This document shows, one piece after another, positions 11,424 through 21,353 of a DNA stretch of 64,000 nt. Both the position numbers and the translations under genes were made by a program. Location: positions 186,001-250,000 of the forward strand of contig JAAVTG010001008.1 in NCBI GenBank assembly GCA_011947345.1. The letters run 5' to 3'. The stretch is from Phytophthora quininea. Taxonomy: Eukaryota > Oomycota > Peronosporomycetes > Peronosporales > Peronosporaceae. Below the pieces are notes generated by a model, which did no database searches, was not told where the DNA came from, and was given only the letters and a program-made list of their open reading frames with translations. Position 1 is the first letter of the stretch; every line of letters starts with the position of its first letter.

Positions 11424-12841
11424 TTATTTCCTCACTGTGGTTTCGTCGGTATATTCTGCCAGTTTAGGTAGAACACTCGGCTTTGTGTGTATATCTGATT
11501 CAGTTGGGCAGGCCATGGCGTCATTATGCGCTTCGGTGGCTTCTGAACCAGTCCAGGTTATCAGTAATGGCCGCACCAGCAGACTCATCGCCTCCCACAC
11601 CACTTCTGGGGCGCCATCGGAACCAATATGCAGCTCAACATCAACTGCGGGGTCCCGAAGAATGTTTAGCATGCGGCTGCCGCTTGGTTGTGCAGCTAGA
11701 GCTCGCTCTAGTTCCCCTGATGAGCGCAATTCGCTTTCTCGACCACGGAAAATTCGTTGGCGCCATAGAAAACGACGCCCGAAGCAAAACTCCTGTCTGC
11801 ACTCATGTTGGTATTATAGCAAGGGACAGGATTGTGAGCGATGGATGAACTTACCGGGAGCATGCAGAAAGCGACGAACAGCTCGTTCAGATTGCCGTTG
11901 GCGACGCAATTGAATCGCACAACGAGGGCAGCGTCCGAGGTATTGTTGTCGCTGGTGATCCTGTTCAAGATGGTCTCACTCTCGTCAAGAGCTTTGGCAA
12001 CGAGTTTGAGTGTCTGCTGGACCCGCGCACTCCTGTGAAGCAAAATCAATGGCCGGAAAGCTCGCTCATCGCCAAAGTAGTCTGTGTCAGGGTCTGGACA
12101 TGTCGAATACACTGCTTCGCCGGTCTCTGCATTCATAAGAAATCCTCTGGCCAAGCGAACACTCGAGGAATGAGTTGCCAAGGAGACTTCACCTTCCTGG
12201 TTCCACGACATGATCGCGTTCAAGATACCTCGAGCGGTTGTCTCCATCACGAGATCGACGAACCCGCTTTGAAACACAACGAACTCGTCCAGTGTCCCAT
12301 CGTTCCCGTCTTCAAGGCCGTCCAGAGCGTTTGACAGCGTGTATTGCTCCGCCATTGCTTTGGATTGCTCGAAGCTTTCAGCTACAAGGCGGTCGATGTC
12401 GTCTCGGTAGCAACGCACGAACTCTTGCAAAATCAACAAGCTCTTCAGCCGTGCCAACTCCAAAGGGGCCACCGTGGTGGAAAATTCGTCTTGGTCGGAC
12501 TTTGCTGCTGCCGGTGTAGCGCAGATAATAGCGACCGAGATTTGTGCAGCGATATCTGTAGATATCAACAGTGTGAACCCGTTCTGAAGTTGGAGATGGC
12601 AGAATGGCTGGGCCTGGGAGAAATGGAAGAGGCTGGCGAGCAGCATGGCGAGCTGTGGGTATCGGAACGGCAGTGTGGCATCTCGATCCCACAGCAAGAG
12701 TATGCGTCCGGAAGTTGTCGCGACCAGACAGGCAAGAGCGGTGGGCATGTTCACAGCCCAAGACGAAAATGAGCTCGCAACGGATCCGTTACTTTTTAGT
12801 TGGTTTGCAAGCATTTGGTTTTCGAGACGAGTATTGGACAA
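11424..12841 (-). CDS. Unknown protein with a longin-like N-terminal domain
   Basis: The product is about 450 residues. The first 150 or so (from MPTALACLVATTSGRILLLW) alternate beta-like segments with helices in a longin/roadblock-type pattern, ending in a helix of the form LARLKSLLILQEFVRCYRDD. A second region (about 200-330) contains YFGDERAFRPLILLHRSARVQ and further beta-like strands. An intron is likely at 11797-11854. After it the reading frame is uncertain, and the last 100 residues follow a different frame from the main ORF. No named family is recognised; CCZ1/Mon1-like trafficking proteins are one structural possibility. It is convergent with VPS35. The start could be the ATG at about residue 32 instead. 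Confidence 0.6.
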
Positions 12842-12906
12842 TGGGCAGTGCCGGCCCCGTGGTTCTACGACTATGGCTGGTCACTGATGAGTGCTGGCTT
12901 GCCTGT

Positions 12907-15452
12907 TCAGGATTGTCTGCACATATCGTTGCTGTGTGAGGCTTCAGTTCGGGCGATCGGACTTGCAGAACTGGTCGAGGTGTCGTCAAAGGAGACAGAG
13001 GATACCTTTGTTGAAGCTTTAGATGCGCGCCTTGCCCGTTGCTCTTCACCGACAGCAGGAGCAGGAGCTTGCATGAGTGGAAGCGGCATCATCGGCATCG
13101 ACTTGAAAAAGTCGCGACTAGCTGCAGCGGACTGCCTGGCAGCTTCCTCCTCGGCTGCAAACACCGCAAGCTTCTGTTGGATTTCGGCCAATTCGTCATT
13201 TAAAGCCGCATCTTCCATTTGAAGCGCCTTCTCCTCTCTCGTGCGCGCGCTTTAGTGAGCTCAGGTCCTTCTTTGCTTGCGCCTTCAGTTGGCGTCCAAA
13301 CTTGGCTTGTTCAACCTTCATGCTGTTCACCTTTTAGCGTGCTCATTCTGCAGAGCAAACACCTCCTGGACGTGCTTCGTCTTCTTTTGCAAAAACTGCC
13401 GCTCCAAATCCACAGTCTGGGACATCAACTCTTTTGTTGCACTAGCAGCGACCGCTCTTCCTTACGAAAGCTGCGCTCTTTCTCCAAAGCAAGCATTGCT
13501 GTCCCCGAAGAAGTATCTTGCTTCTGTTGACGCTCAGTCGCTATAGCCTTTTCAAGCTCTTCTGTTCGACTCCGAGCCCATGACAGATCGCTTTCTGCGT
13601 TCTTGACACGGATGTCGTGTTTCAAGTTCATGGTCGAGATTTCGCTTGCCAGGCGCTCGAGCTCACTCTTTTACCGTTCAGCTCAGAGTGAAGCTTTCGA
13701 CGAAGCTCCGAGAGCTGGTGCGTGACTTCAGCCAGCTGCTTCTCTTGGGAGCTCTTGTGTTCATTAGAGGAGACTGTTGTATCTGTGCTTGTTGCTCAGC
13801 AAGCTTCACTGCCTTGTCAAGTTCCTCCTTTTCATCTCTCCAGCTGCGCATGTGCTTTTGGTACTGCCGGAGCACCGTAGAGCCCCAGTGCTGAATGGAT
13901 GTGTTCACGGACTGTAGCAGCGCCTCCTCCAGACACTCGTCTACTGCAGGCCCGCTTCCTTGCTGTGAGTATTCATCCAGTGCGCTTCGTAAATCTGACT
14001 TGTATTGTGTCAGGAGTCGAATCAATCCATCGGAAAAGTCCTCCCGTAGCCTAGCGGCAAGATCAGCGGTCATGTCGTCCAGATTTTGAGGAAGGAGACG
14101 ATTGAGAATCCTGCCACAGATTTCTTCAGACAACATCGTGTTAATCTGCAAAGTGGCCTGAAAATCCTTCTTCACTTGCGCTTCCCACAGTGTCAGATCT
14201 TTGAGCAGCCTCTTTTGAAAATTGTCAGGGATACCGGAGCGCAATTCTCGAATTTGAGCCAGAGCCATCTGCAGCCCCCGAAGGTGCACCACTTGCAGTT
14301 CACGTGTACTAACAGATTCAGCCTCGCCTCCGGTCCGGCAGCAAGTTACCGCTTCGATTTCTGCGGAGTATGTATGCTTGGCGAGATCAAAGCCCTGAGT
14401 AATTTCTTGCTCGAGCACGGCATTCGACGCCTTCTGCATGGTTGGCAGTTCGCCAACGTTCATCGCATCCACATACGCACTCAGCATGGCTACAAATTGG
14501 TCTGTTCGCAGCTCGTGACCCATCAGCTGCTTGGTCTGGAGTTGCTGGGCTTTATTGGACAAATAGTTTGCATAAATGTCGTCGACTGTTTCAACAAACT
14601 GCGCACGCAGCTCGCTTCGTGGTGTGGCAGGAGGCACAGCTTCAGTGCCATTTCCTTCCACAGCTCGACTAAGTGCAATGCACTCTCGGTCTGGGAAGAG
14701 CGACCCCAAATACATACGCATCATGTTGCGCTTCGTAGCCGCTTCGCCATAGCCTGATTCAGGAGTCAAACAAGCTTCGAGGTACTCATTTGGCGTCAAC
14801 TTTGCTCCTTCTGGTCCTTTCAGCCACTTGACCTTGAAGTTCCTCCCCAGCCAGACGAACTTCGGCGCATACTCGTGGAAATCACTCGCTACAGCACAAA
14901 CAAGGAGCATCAAATGCGTCAGCAATTGCGTATACAAACAGCCTGTCCTCTTGCTCTCACCGACAGCTTCTTCGTCCTGCATGGCCTTGATCCGAAGCGA
15001 CTTCTGCACATTCTCGAGCCACTTCAGCCCTTCCGCAGCGTCTGCATTGATCTCTCCGTCCACATTGTACAACAGCACCGATGACAGCAGCAGGAGCAAT
15101 GCCAGAGTCTGTGTCTGTTGTGTCGTATCGCCTTCGTGGCGTTAAACGCACCGCTCGTCAGGACTAGCCGCACTGTGTCGTCGATCTGACGTTTGTCATC
15201 CTCAGGCAGCCACAGCCACAGCAGCACGTTGCTTTTCGGATTGGAAACAGCTGAGAAATCGACGTTTAGAGGGCGTAGGAGAGTGTTCAGAAGCAGCTTT
15301 TTGCCAGACCCTGCGGGCCCAAACAGACCAACCACGCCCACGTTCTTGGCGTGCATCGATAGAAGAGCTTCTTGCGCGTCGGAGGACACCGTCAAACCTG
15401 CTCCATCGTCGCCAGTGGTGCTGCAAACCAGCGGCAACGCGCGCCACTGCAT
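12907..15452 (-). CDS. Guanylate-binding-protein-like large GTPase (motifs degenerate)
   Basis: The protein has the architecture of a GBP: an N-terminal G domain (about 1-280), a helical middle, and a long C-terminal coiled coil ending in a basic/Ser-rich tail. Family landmarks are clear: ALPLV and QEALLSM before the P-loop, the strand LALLLLLSSVLLYNVDGEI, and the FVWLGRNF and TPNEYLEACL segments. The nucleotide-binding residues are altered: the P-loop reads GPAGSGKK where GBPs have RTGKS, the DTEG switch is not visible, and the RD guanine motif is RN. Frame breaks occur near 15130, 13750, 13640 and 13230-13420; the coiled coil continues through each. The start used is the first ATG; an upstream GTG frame extends to 15506. 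It is divergent from STE24, with 87 bp between starts. Confidence 0.8.
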
Positions 15453-15539
15453 CGGAGCTGCTCGCACTTTCCTGATTTGCTGGTCAAAATCTGTTATAAA
15501 TTTCACAATAAAAATGTTATTGTAACATTTGCATCAAAG

Positions 15540-16970
15540 ATGCCGGAGCTCTCTTGGTGGCAAGCCCCGTACTTCACGGAGGGGGCTGGCGGCCCAGCAC
15601 CAGCCCCGTGGCCTACTTCCAAGGTGCGCTGCTGTTCATGACCTTCGTGTACCTGTTCGAGACGTACCTAGACCTGCGCCAACACCGCAAGCTGCACGAC
15701 ACGACGTTCCCCAAGCCACTCAAGGAGGCGATCGAAGGACTGGGCAGCTACCAGGTCAAGAAGCAGGCAGAGAAGGAGGCCGATGGGGAAGAAGAGCAGG
15801 AAACGACACTGCTACAGGCCACAGTGGCCAAGTTCGACAAGAGCAGAGCCTACGGACTGGACAAGAGCACCTTCGGCTTTGTCAGCGGCGCCTACAACCA
15901 GCTGGAGGCCACGGCCTTCTTGCTGCTGGGCTATCTGCCTTTCATGTGGACTCTCAGTGGCCGTGCACTAGAAGCCGTCGATCTGGACGCTGAGAACGAG
16001 ATCTACAGAGCACTGATGCTGCTGACGTTGACGACTCTGAGAGACACTCGCTGGCATCCCCTTCGGACTGTACTCGACCTTCGTGGTGGAAGCGAGACAT
16101 GGATTCAACAAGCAGACCCTCGGACTGTTTTTCATGGACAAGATCAAGAGCTTCGCGCTGTTTGTTGTGATTGGGTTCCCAGTCACGGCAGCGCTGATCT
16201 ACGTCATCCGATGGGGAGGAGAGTACTTTTACATGTATGTATGGGCCTTCCTGTTCGTCTTCTCGGTCATCATGATGACGCTATACCCGGTGCTGATCAT
16301 GCCGCTGTTCAACAAGTTCACGCCGCTGGAGGAGGGAGAGCTGCGTACGCGTATTGAAGCTCTGGCAGCGAGTCTCAGCTTCCCACTGACCAAGCTGTTC
16401 GTTACGGACGGATCGAAGCGTTCCAGCCACAGCAACGCCTACTTCTTTGGACTCTTCAAGAGCAAGCGCATTGTGCTGTTCGATACGCTTCTGGAGCAGG
16501 CCACCCACGATGAAATTGTCGCTGTGCTGGGCCACGAGCTCGGTCACTGGAAGTTGTGGCACACGGCGCAAGGCTTTGCCATCCAGCAGGCGTACATCCT
16601 GGCGTCCTTCTACGTCTTCGGTCTCTGCATGAATGATGCCGAGTTGTTCGCAAGCTTCGGATTTGCTGGCGACTCGGCCAAGCCAGTGATTATCGGCTTT
16701 CTGCTCTTCTCGCAGACGATGTGGGCGCCGGTCGACCACGTGCTGTCGTTCCTGATTACGCTGAACACGCGCAAGAATGAGTTCCAAGCCGACGCATTCG
16801 CCGTTGACCTGGGTCACGATGTTGCTTTGAAGTCCGGACTCACCAAACTAGCGATCGAGAACCTCTCCAACATGAACCCGGACACGCTTTACAGCGCCTA
16901 CCACTACAGCCACCCACCGCTTGTTGAGCGGCTGAATGCTATCACGGCGCGTGCGAAGAAGTCCCAGTAA
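15540..16970 (+). CDS. STE24: CAAX prenyl protease 1 (STE24 family)
   Basis: This is a multi-pass ER/nuclear-envelope zinc metalloprotease that removes the -AAX tripeptide from prenylated proteins. The M48 motif HELGH is at about 16538-16552, within VLGHELGHWK, and the distal zinc-ligand region NEFQADAFAVDLG follows. The signature STFVVEARHGFNKQT and the hydrophobic segments VVIGFPVTAALIYVI and WAFLFVFSVIMMTLYPVLI are present. Length is about 475 residues, typical for the family. Two frame breaks are seen, near 15605 (a CCCC run) and near 16045-16055; both frames match the family on either side. The start at 15540 gives MPELSWWQAPYFTEG. Confidence 0.93.
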
Positions 16971-17194
16971 GGTGGCCAAGTAGATTTACTTGCAGGAATA
17001 CCAAGTTGGCGATGCCTCACCAACACCTTTGCTGCTCTGAAAGCGCTTGTTTGTGGATGAACACATACATTTCTCGGTTAAGACAGCTACACGCCGTTTT
17101 CCCTATTAACATCTCAAAAATGAGTGAAAGGAAAAACGACGGCCAAACTCTAAACACGCATCCGTGCGCCTCGCTTTCTGGGTCGACATCGCAA

Positions 17195-19544
17195 TCAATA
17201 TGGGCTCCGAGCCAGCACAATGTAGCGCATACGCGTCTGGTTCGGGTTGTAGATGATGTACTCGCTGTGGTGCAGCCCTGTCCGCTCCTCGGGCTGGACG
17301 GGCTTGCCTACAGGCCAAATTGCACCGTGGGTGTCCGCAACCTCCCCAGCGGAGTCCGGACGACAAGATCCAACACCTTTGCAGCTATGGTAGTAGGCTG
17401 CCTTAGCGCGCCCACCTGCACCCGTGTGGACAAACTGCTTCGCGTTGTCGTCCGAGTTCAGCATCTCTTTGCTCTCGCCTAACGCCACTTCACTCAGAGC
17501 AAACACGCACTGGTTGTGGCCATTCGTAGGTCGGCAATGGCAATACGCTTGAGCCTTTGTCACCTTGTCCGTAAAGTAAAGTCCTTTGCCGAAAGTTCGT
17601 CCGTTCGATGCCACCTCGGGCGGGGCAATACGCAGCCCTTCCGTCAAGATGCCCAACCAGTTTGCCAGGTGGCTGCCGTGCCACAAGATCTATGGCAACG
17701 GAGCAGACCGCGCAAGCAGCGGTTAGCGCCACGGAGCACCAAGAACAATTGCAATCAACAAAGCACAACAAACACACAAACACACTCAAGCCTTACCCGT
17801 CGGTTGGCAAATTTCCGGAAGGGCTCAAATCGCTGCTCCTGTTCTCGCTTCTGAACACGAAATACGGACAACAACTGCAGTCGATCTTGCTTTCGTCCGC
17901 AGCAGTTCGAATTGCGGATGTACGTCTGAATAAGAGCGTAATCCGGATCCGAACGCTGCAGAGGCTGTAGATCACAATCTAGTAGCGCGTAACACTCATC
18001 CAGATAGTTTCTCGATCCACATCGACGCGCGACCGGCTCGTGGGCCATGCCACGCACGTTAGCTCCAACTTCAGCCATGAGTTGCACCTTCTTGCCCAGC
18101 TTTACCATGGTATCGATCACTTCGAGCCTCGAATGGTGCGGGATGAGTGAGTAAAAATGGCTACTAAGATTTGACAGTCGAGAGCGAGATGCTTGTCGGC
18201 TTCGCAGCGCCTCATAAATCTCCTCAAGGGTCTCGTAGCCCTAGTATGGTAAACAGCGTTAGCATTGCACCAAAACAGTAAAAGATATCAGGGCCTTACC
18301 CGCTTGATGGTAGTCTTGGATAATCGACCGAGCGGCAGCTTCATAATGGCATCACTTAAGAGGTCATCAGTGACGGTGTAGGCGTATGACATCTCCGTGT
18401 GGTCCGCAATCAGCGTCAGAAATTCTTGGGACTCGGTGGGCAATCGTGAAGGAGGCGTTGCCGTACATGTGCACGAGGAAGTCTCTGCTGACGCACTGCT
18501 AGTGGAATCTCCCTCTGAATTCCCACACAACCAGTCGAATTGCGATCCCAGCGACCGCCGTACTGTGCTTGTCGATGTTGAAGTCGTCGTAGACGTAGAC
18601 GAATAGGACGTCCACATCGCCGCTCGACGCCTCTTGCGGCCGGAAGAAGACGTTAACGGGAGCGGTGGTGGCGACGTGGGCACCAGCTCAAAGTCTTGAA
18701 AGCTGTCGGCATTGTCCATCTCGCCCTGATTGTCTGTCAGCGCTGATGTGAGCGACTCGGAGTATGGCGTGCCAGTGGAGTAGTCAAGTTCAATCCACGT
18801 GTAGCTTCCTTCCTGATATCGCAGTGCGTGGCGTTCTTCCCACTCGCAGTTGGTGTTGGAGGCAAACAAGGCACAAAACTCCAACACCACCTTCTCGGCA
18901 CTTGGGAACGGACCCGCAAGATTCGTCTTGCCGGCGCAGCCGACTCTTCCGGCTCGGGTCCAGAGGTAGAACTCTTGTCCAGCTCCAGCGCCTGGAGCGC
19001 GATGAACTCGCTGTGGTTGTGATGCACTCTGGCCTACAGTTGTTGTCACCACAGCACACACAAACACACACACGCACATCAACCTTCTCTTCAACGTCTA
19101 CCTCTAATGAAGAACAGCTCTCACTCTGGTCAGCATGGCGTCGTAGTAGCTGCCTCCGTGGCGCAGCACGGCTGCCCGTCTCAGGTAGCTGTCTGGCAGG
19201 TACGGGTCCGGTTTGATGAGCGGCAGCTTGGTCTCCTCGTCCTCCGTCTCCGTCTCTTGGCAGTCGCAGTCCGCGTCCTCCTCCAGCGGCAGCTTGACGG
19301 CCTTGGCGCTGCGTCTCGACGTCACACGCTTCTTGAGCGGCGGAGAGAGCACGGGCAGCGCCGACGCACTCAGCTGGGAGCGCGTGCTGGCGGCCACGCC
19401 CGAGCGCGTCGTGTGCAAGCGCGGTGGGGCGTGGCGACGCTTGGCGGGCGACGGGTACGGGAAGGGCGAGGAGCTCATGGCGGCCGCGGCGGCCGACGCC
19501 TTCTTGGAAGGCGTAGCGGGCGACGAGCGACGCTTCTTGGCCAT
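17195..19544 (-). CDS. Poly(ADP-ribose) polymerase, PARP2-like (WGR-PRD-catalytic)
   Basis: A nuclear enzyme that builds poly(ADP-ribose) from NAD+ at DNA breaks. The order is: a basic Ser/Pro/Lys-rich tail (MAKKRRSSPATPSKK, a likely nuclear localisation signal), a WGR domain (YYDAMLTR, FYLWTRAGRVGCAGKTNL, WEERH), a Ser/Thr-rich linker, the regulatory domain (LPLGRLSKTTIKR / GYETLEEIYEALRSR), and the catalytic domain. The H-Y-E triad is intact: WHGS, GLYFTDKVTKAQAYC and HHSEYIIYN. Introns are at 17690-17796, 18241-18299 and about 19030-19120; the first two are well supported. One frame break lies near 18970 between the two halves of WGR. There is no zinc-finger region, so it is PARP2-type rather than PARP1-type. 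Confidence 0.9.
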
Positions 19545-20166
19545 GCTGTTCTCGGTCGGAGGCGGCGAAGCTTGGAATGAGCTGCTCAGCGTGAAGCACG
19601 GGTCTGCGGGTCGCGCTACATCTTGAAGTTTGTATGCAGGGCCGCGGCTTGAGAAAGGAGGATGGGCCCCGTTGGCGAGTGCCGGACAAGCACGAAAGTG
19701 GGGGTGGAGATTTCAGCGCTTGGCGCGAAGAGCCAACGGCTGCCGCCATTCATTTGCCCAAGAGCCCAGCGCTACCGCTTGGCACAGCTAGCTGGTAGTT
19801 CATCTCCGGGTCTGCGTCATTTTCCTGTGTGTGGCAGAAGAGCGCGATCTACGACGACGCCGGAGAAGCCGCCGGGAAGTCGTCCAGATACCGACGAAAG
19901 AGGCGCGCAGCGGCTCGTACGCAATGTGCCATGCAGCAGAGGTGGTGGTGGTGGTGGGCATTTGCAAAGGGCAAGCGTTCGCTTCGGGTTTCGCCGACGA
20001 CGGCAACTTGCTGTGCGTCATTGCTGCCCATCACGTTGAAGCTGATTATTGCTGCTACAGGACTCAGAAAACAGTCCCGTTTTTGTCTATTTCATGTAAA
20101 ACACACCATTTGTGTGCCGAAAAAGGTGTATACAAAACGAAAAAGTGAAAGTCTCAACCAACGCGC
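19545..20166. other. Intergenic region between PARP and Orai-like gene 1
   Basis: About 620 bp, divergently flanked, so it should hold two promoters. A GGTGGTGGTGGTGG run lies near 19940. No gene or RNA is recognised. Confidence 0.3.
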
Positions 20167-21039
20167 ATGGCGGCGGTCGGGGCCGTGGTGGACGCCGTCT
20201 TCGGCTCGTACGACGTCAAGAACGCCAAGCAGTGGCGCGACGAGGACCTGCTGCACCGCGAGCAGGAGAAGCAGTGGCGAGAGGACGCCATCCAGCGCGA
20301 ATACGAATGGCGGCGCGCCGACCTGGAGCGCGAGCGGCGCGTGGTCAAGCTCGAGAACGAGAAGCGCATCATCGACGCGCGCCACAAGCAACTCGCAGCG
20401 GTTTCGCAGATGTCGGCGCTGTTGGCGGGCTTCACCATGTCCACGATCGTCGAGGTGCAGATCAAAACCACCAGCCAAGCGATCATGACGGTCTACGGCG
20501 CCGTGTGCTGCCTGGAGGTGCGTTGTTGGAGCTGTTTATATAATACGCCGAAGCCCGTTTAATGGATGGCAGTTAATTGCTGACTCGGTTGGTGGTGTTT
20601 TTGGTGGTGTTTTGCGCAGTTTATTGTGATGCTGACGTGCATGTTGACCTGCACGGCGCTTTTACTGGCGCTCACGCGGTTCGTGACGCACACACTGGAG
20701 GGCGAGGTGCACCAGTTGTCGTCACTGGAGTTGGACGTGGTGTCGCCGTTCTACGACTGGTGGCTGCGGAAGTGCGAGCGCGAGTGGGTGCTGGCCTACC
20801 ACCTCTTCCGTGCGGGGCTGATTCTGTTCCTGAGCGAGGTAATCATGCTCTCCTGGGCAGTGTTTGGCGAGTGGGTGTCGGCTGCAGTTTCCATGACGGT
20901 GTTGTGTGTGTTTGGCATCGCCTACTTGGAGCTGCGCGTTGCGAGTCGGTGGAGATATCTGGTCCGGTTCCCCGAGGCCCCTGCTTGGTCACCCGCCGGC
21001 AGACGGCCGACCGTCGTGTCACCACCGCTGCCACATTAA
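20167..21039 (+). CDS. Orai-like (CRAC) calcium channel subunit, copy 1
   Basis: The product has 256 residues in two exons (20167-20517 and 20620-21039; intron 102 nt). An N-terminal charged helix (residues 15-75) precedes four hydrophobic segments. TM1, SALLAGFTMSTIVEVQI, lines up with the Orai1 pore helix SALLSGFAMVAMVEVQL: the selectivity-filter Glu (E96 here, E106 in Orai1), the hinge Gly (G88, Orai1 G98) and Phe99 are kept, while Orai1 V102 is Ser. TM2 contains MLTCMLTCTALLLALTRF. TM3, FLSEVIMLSW, keeps the Orai1 E190 position. TM4 is followed by RVASRWRYLV. Orai is the plasma-membrane pore of store-operated Ca2+ entry. A related gene lies about 3.3 kb away in the opposite direction. Confidence 0.82.
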
Positions 21040-21312
21040 ACTATCGCCGCTGTAATAATGAGTATGCGTCCTCGCCCAATGTATCATGCTTGCCATCAAC
21101 GTGCTATCTGAAGCAGTGGAGACTCCTGCTCGCCGCGAGCATTTTCTTGTGGGAATGCGCATACGTCCGTGTCCTGGTTACACACATAATCGTCATGGAG
21201 AGGAAATTCATTTTCAAGTCGCTCCCAATAGTAATATAAGCATAATGTGTTCCGCCGCTTACACATATAATAATTCTCACGTCGACCAGACTTACTTCAG
21301 TTTTTATTATAC

Positions 21313-21322
21313 TGCCATTCAT
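21313..21322 (+). promoter_or_regulatory. Possible oomycete initiator upstream of aspartokinase
   Basis: The sequence CTGCCATTCATTCGTT about 35 bp before the ATG at 21354 resembles the oomycete core initiator (TCATTY-type). It is placed as expected for a short 5' leader. The match is short and could be chance. Confidence 0.35.
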
Positions 21323-21353
21323 TCGTTGAATTGCGTTGCTGAAAGCAAGTGCG

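Noticed and set aside
15509..15540. Slippery site or recoding signals at the many frame breaks
   Set aside because: No common heptamer or downstream structure was seen; the breaks vary in direction and sit in or beside homopolymers or CG repeats, so indels are more likely.
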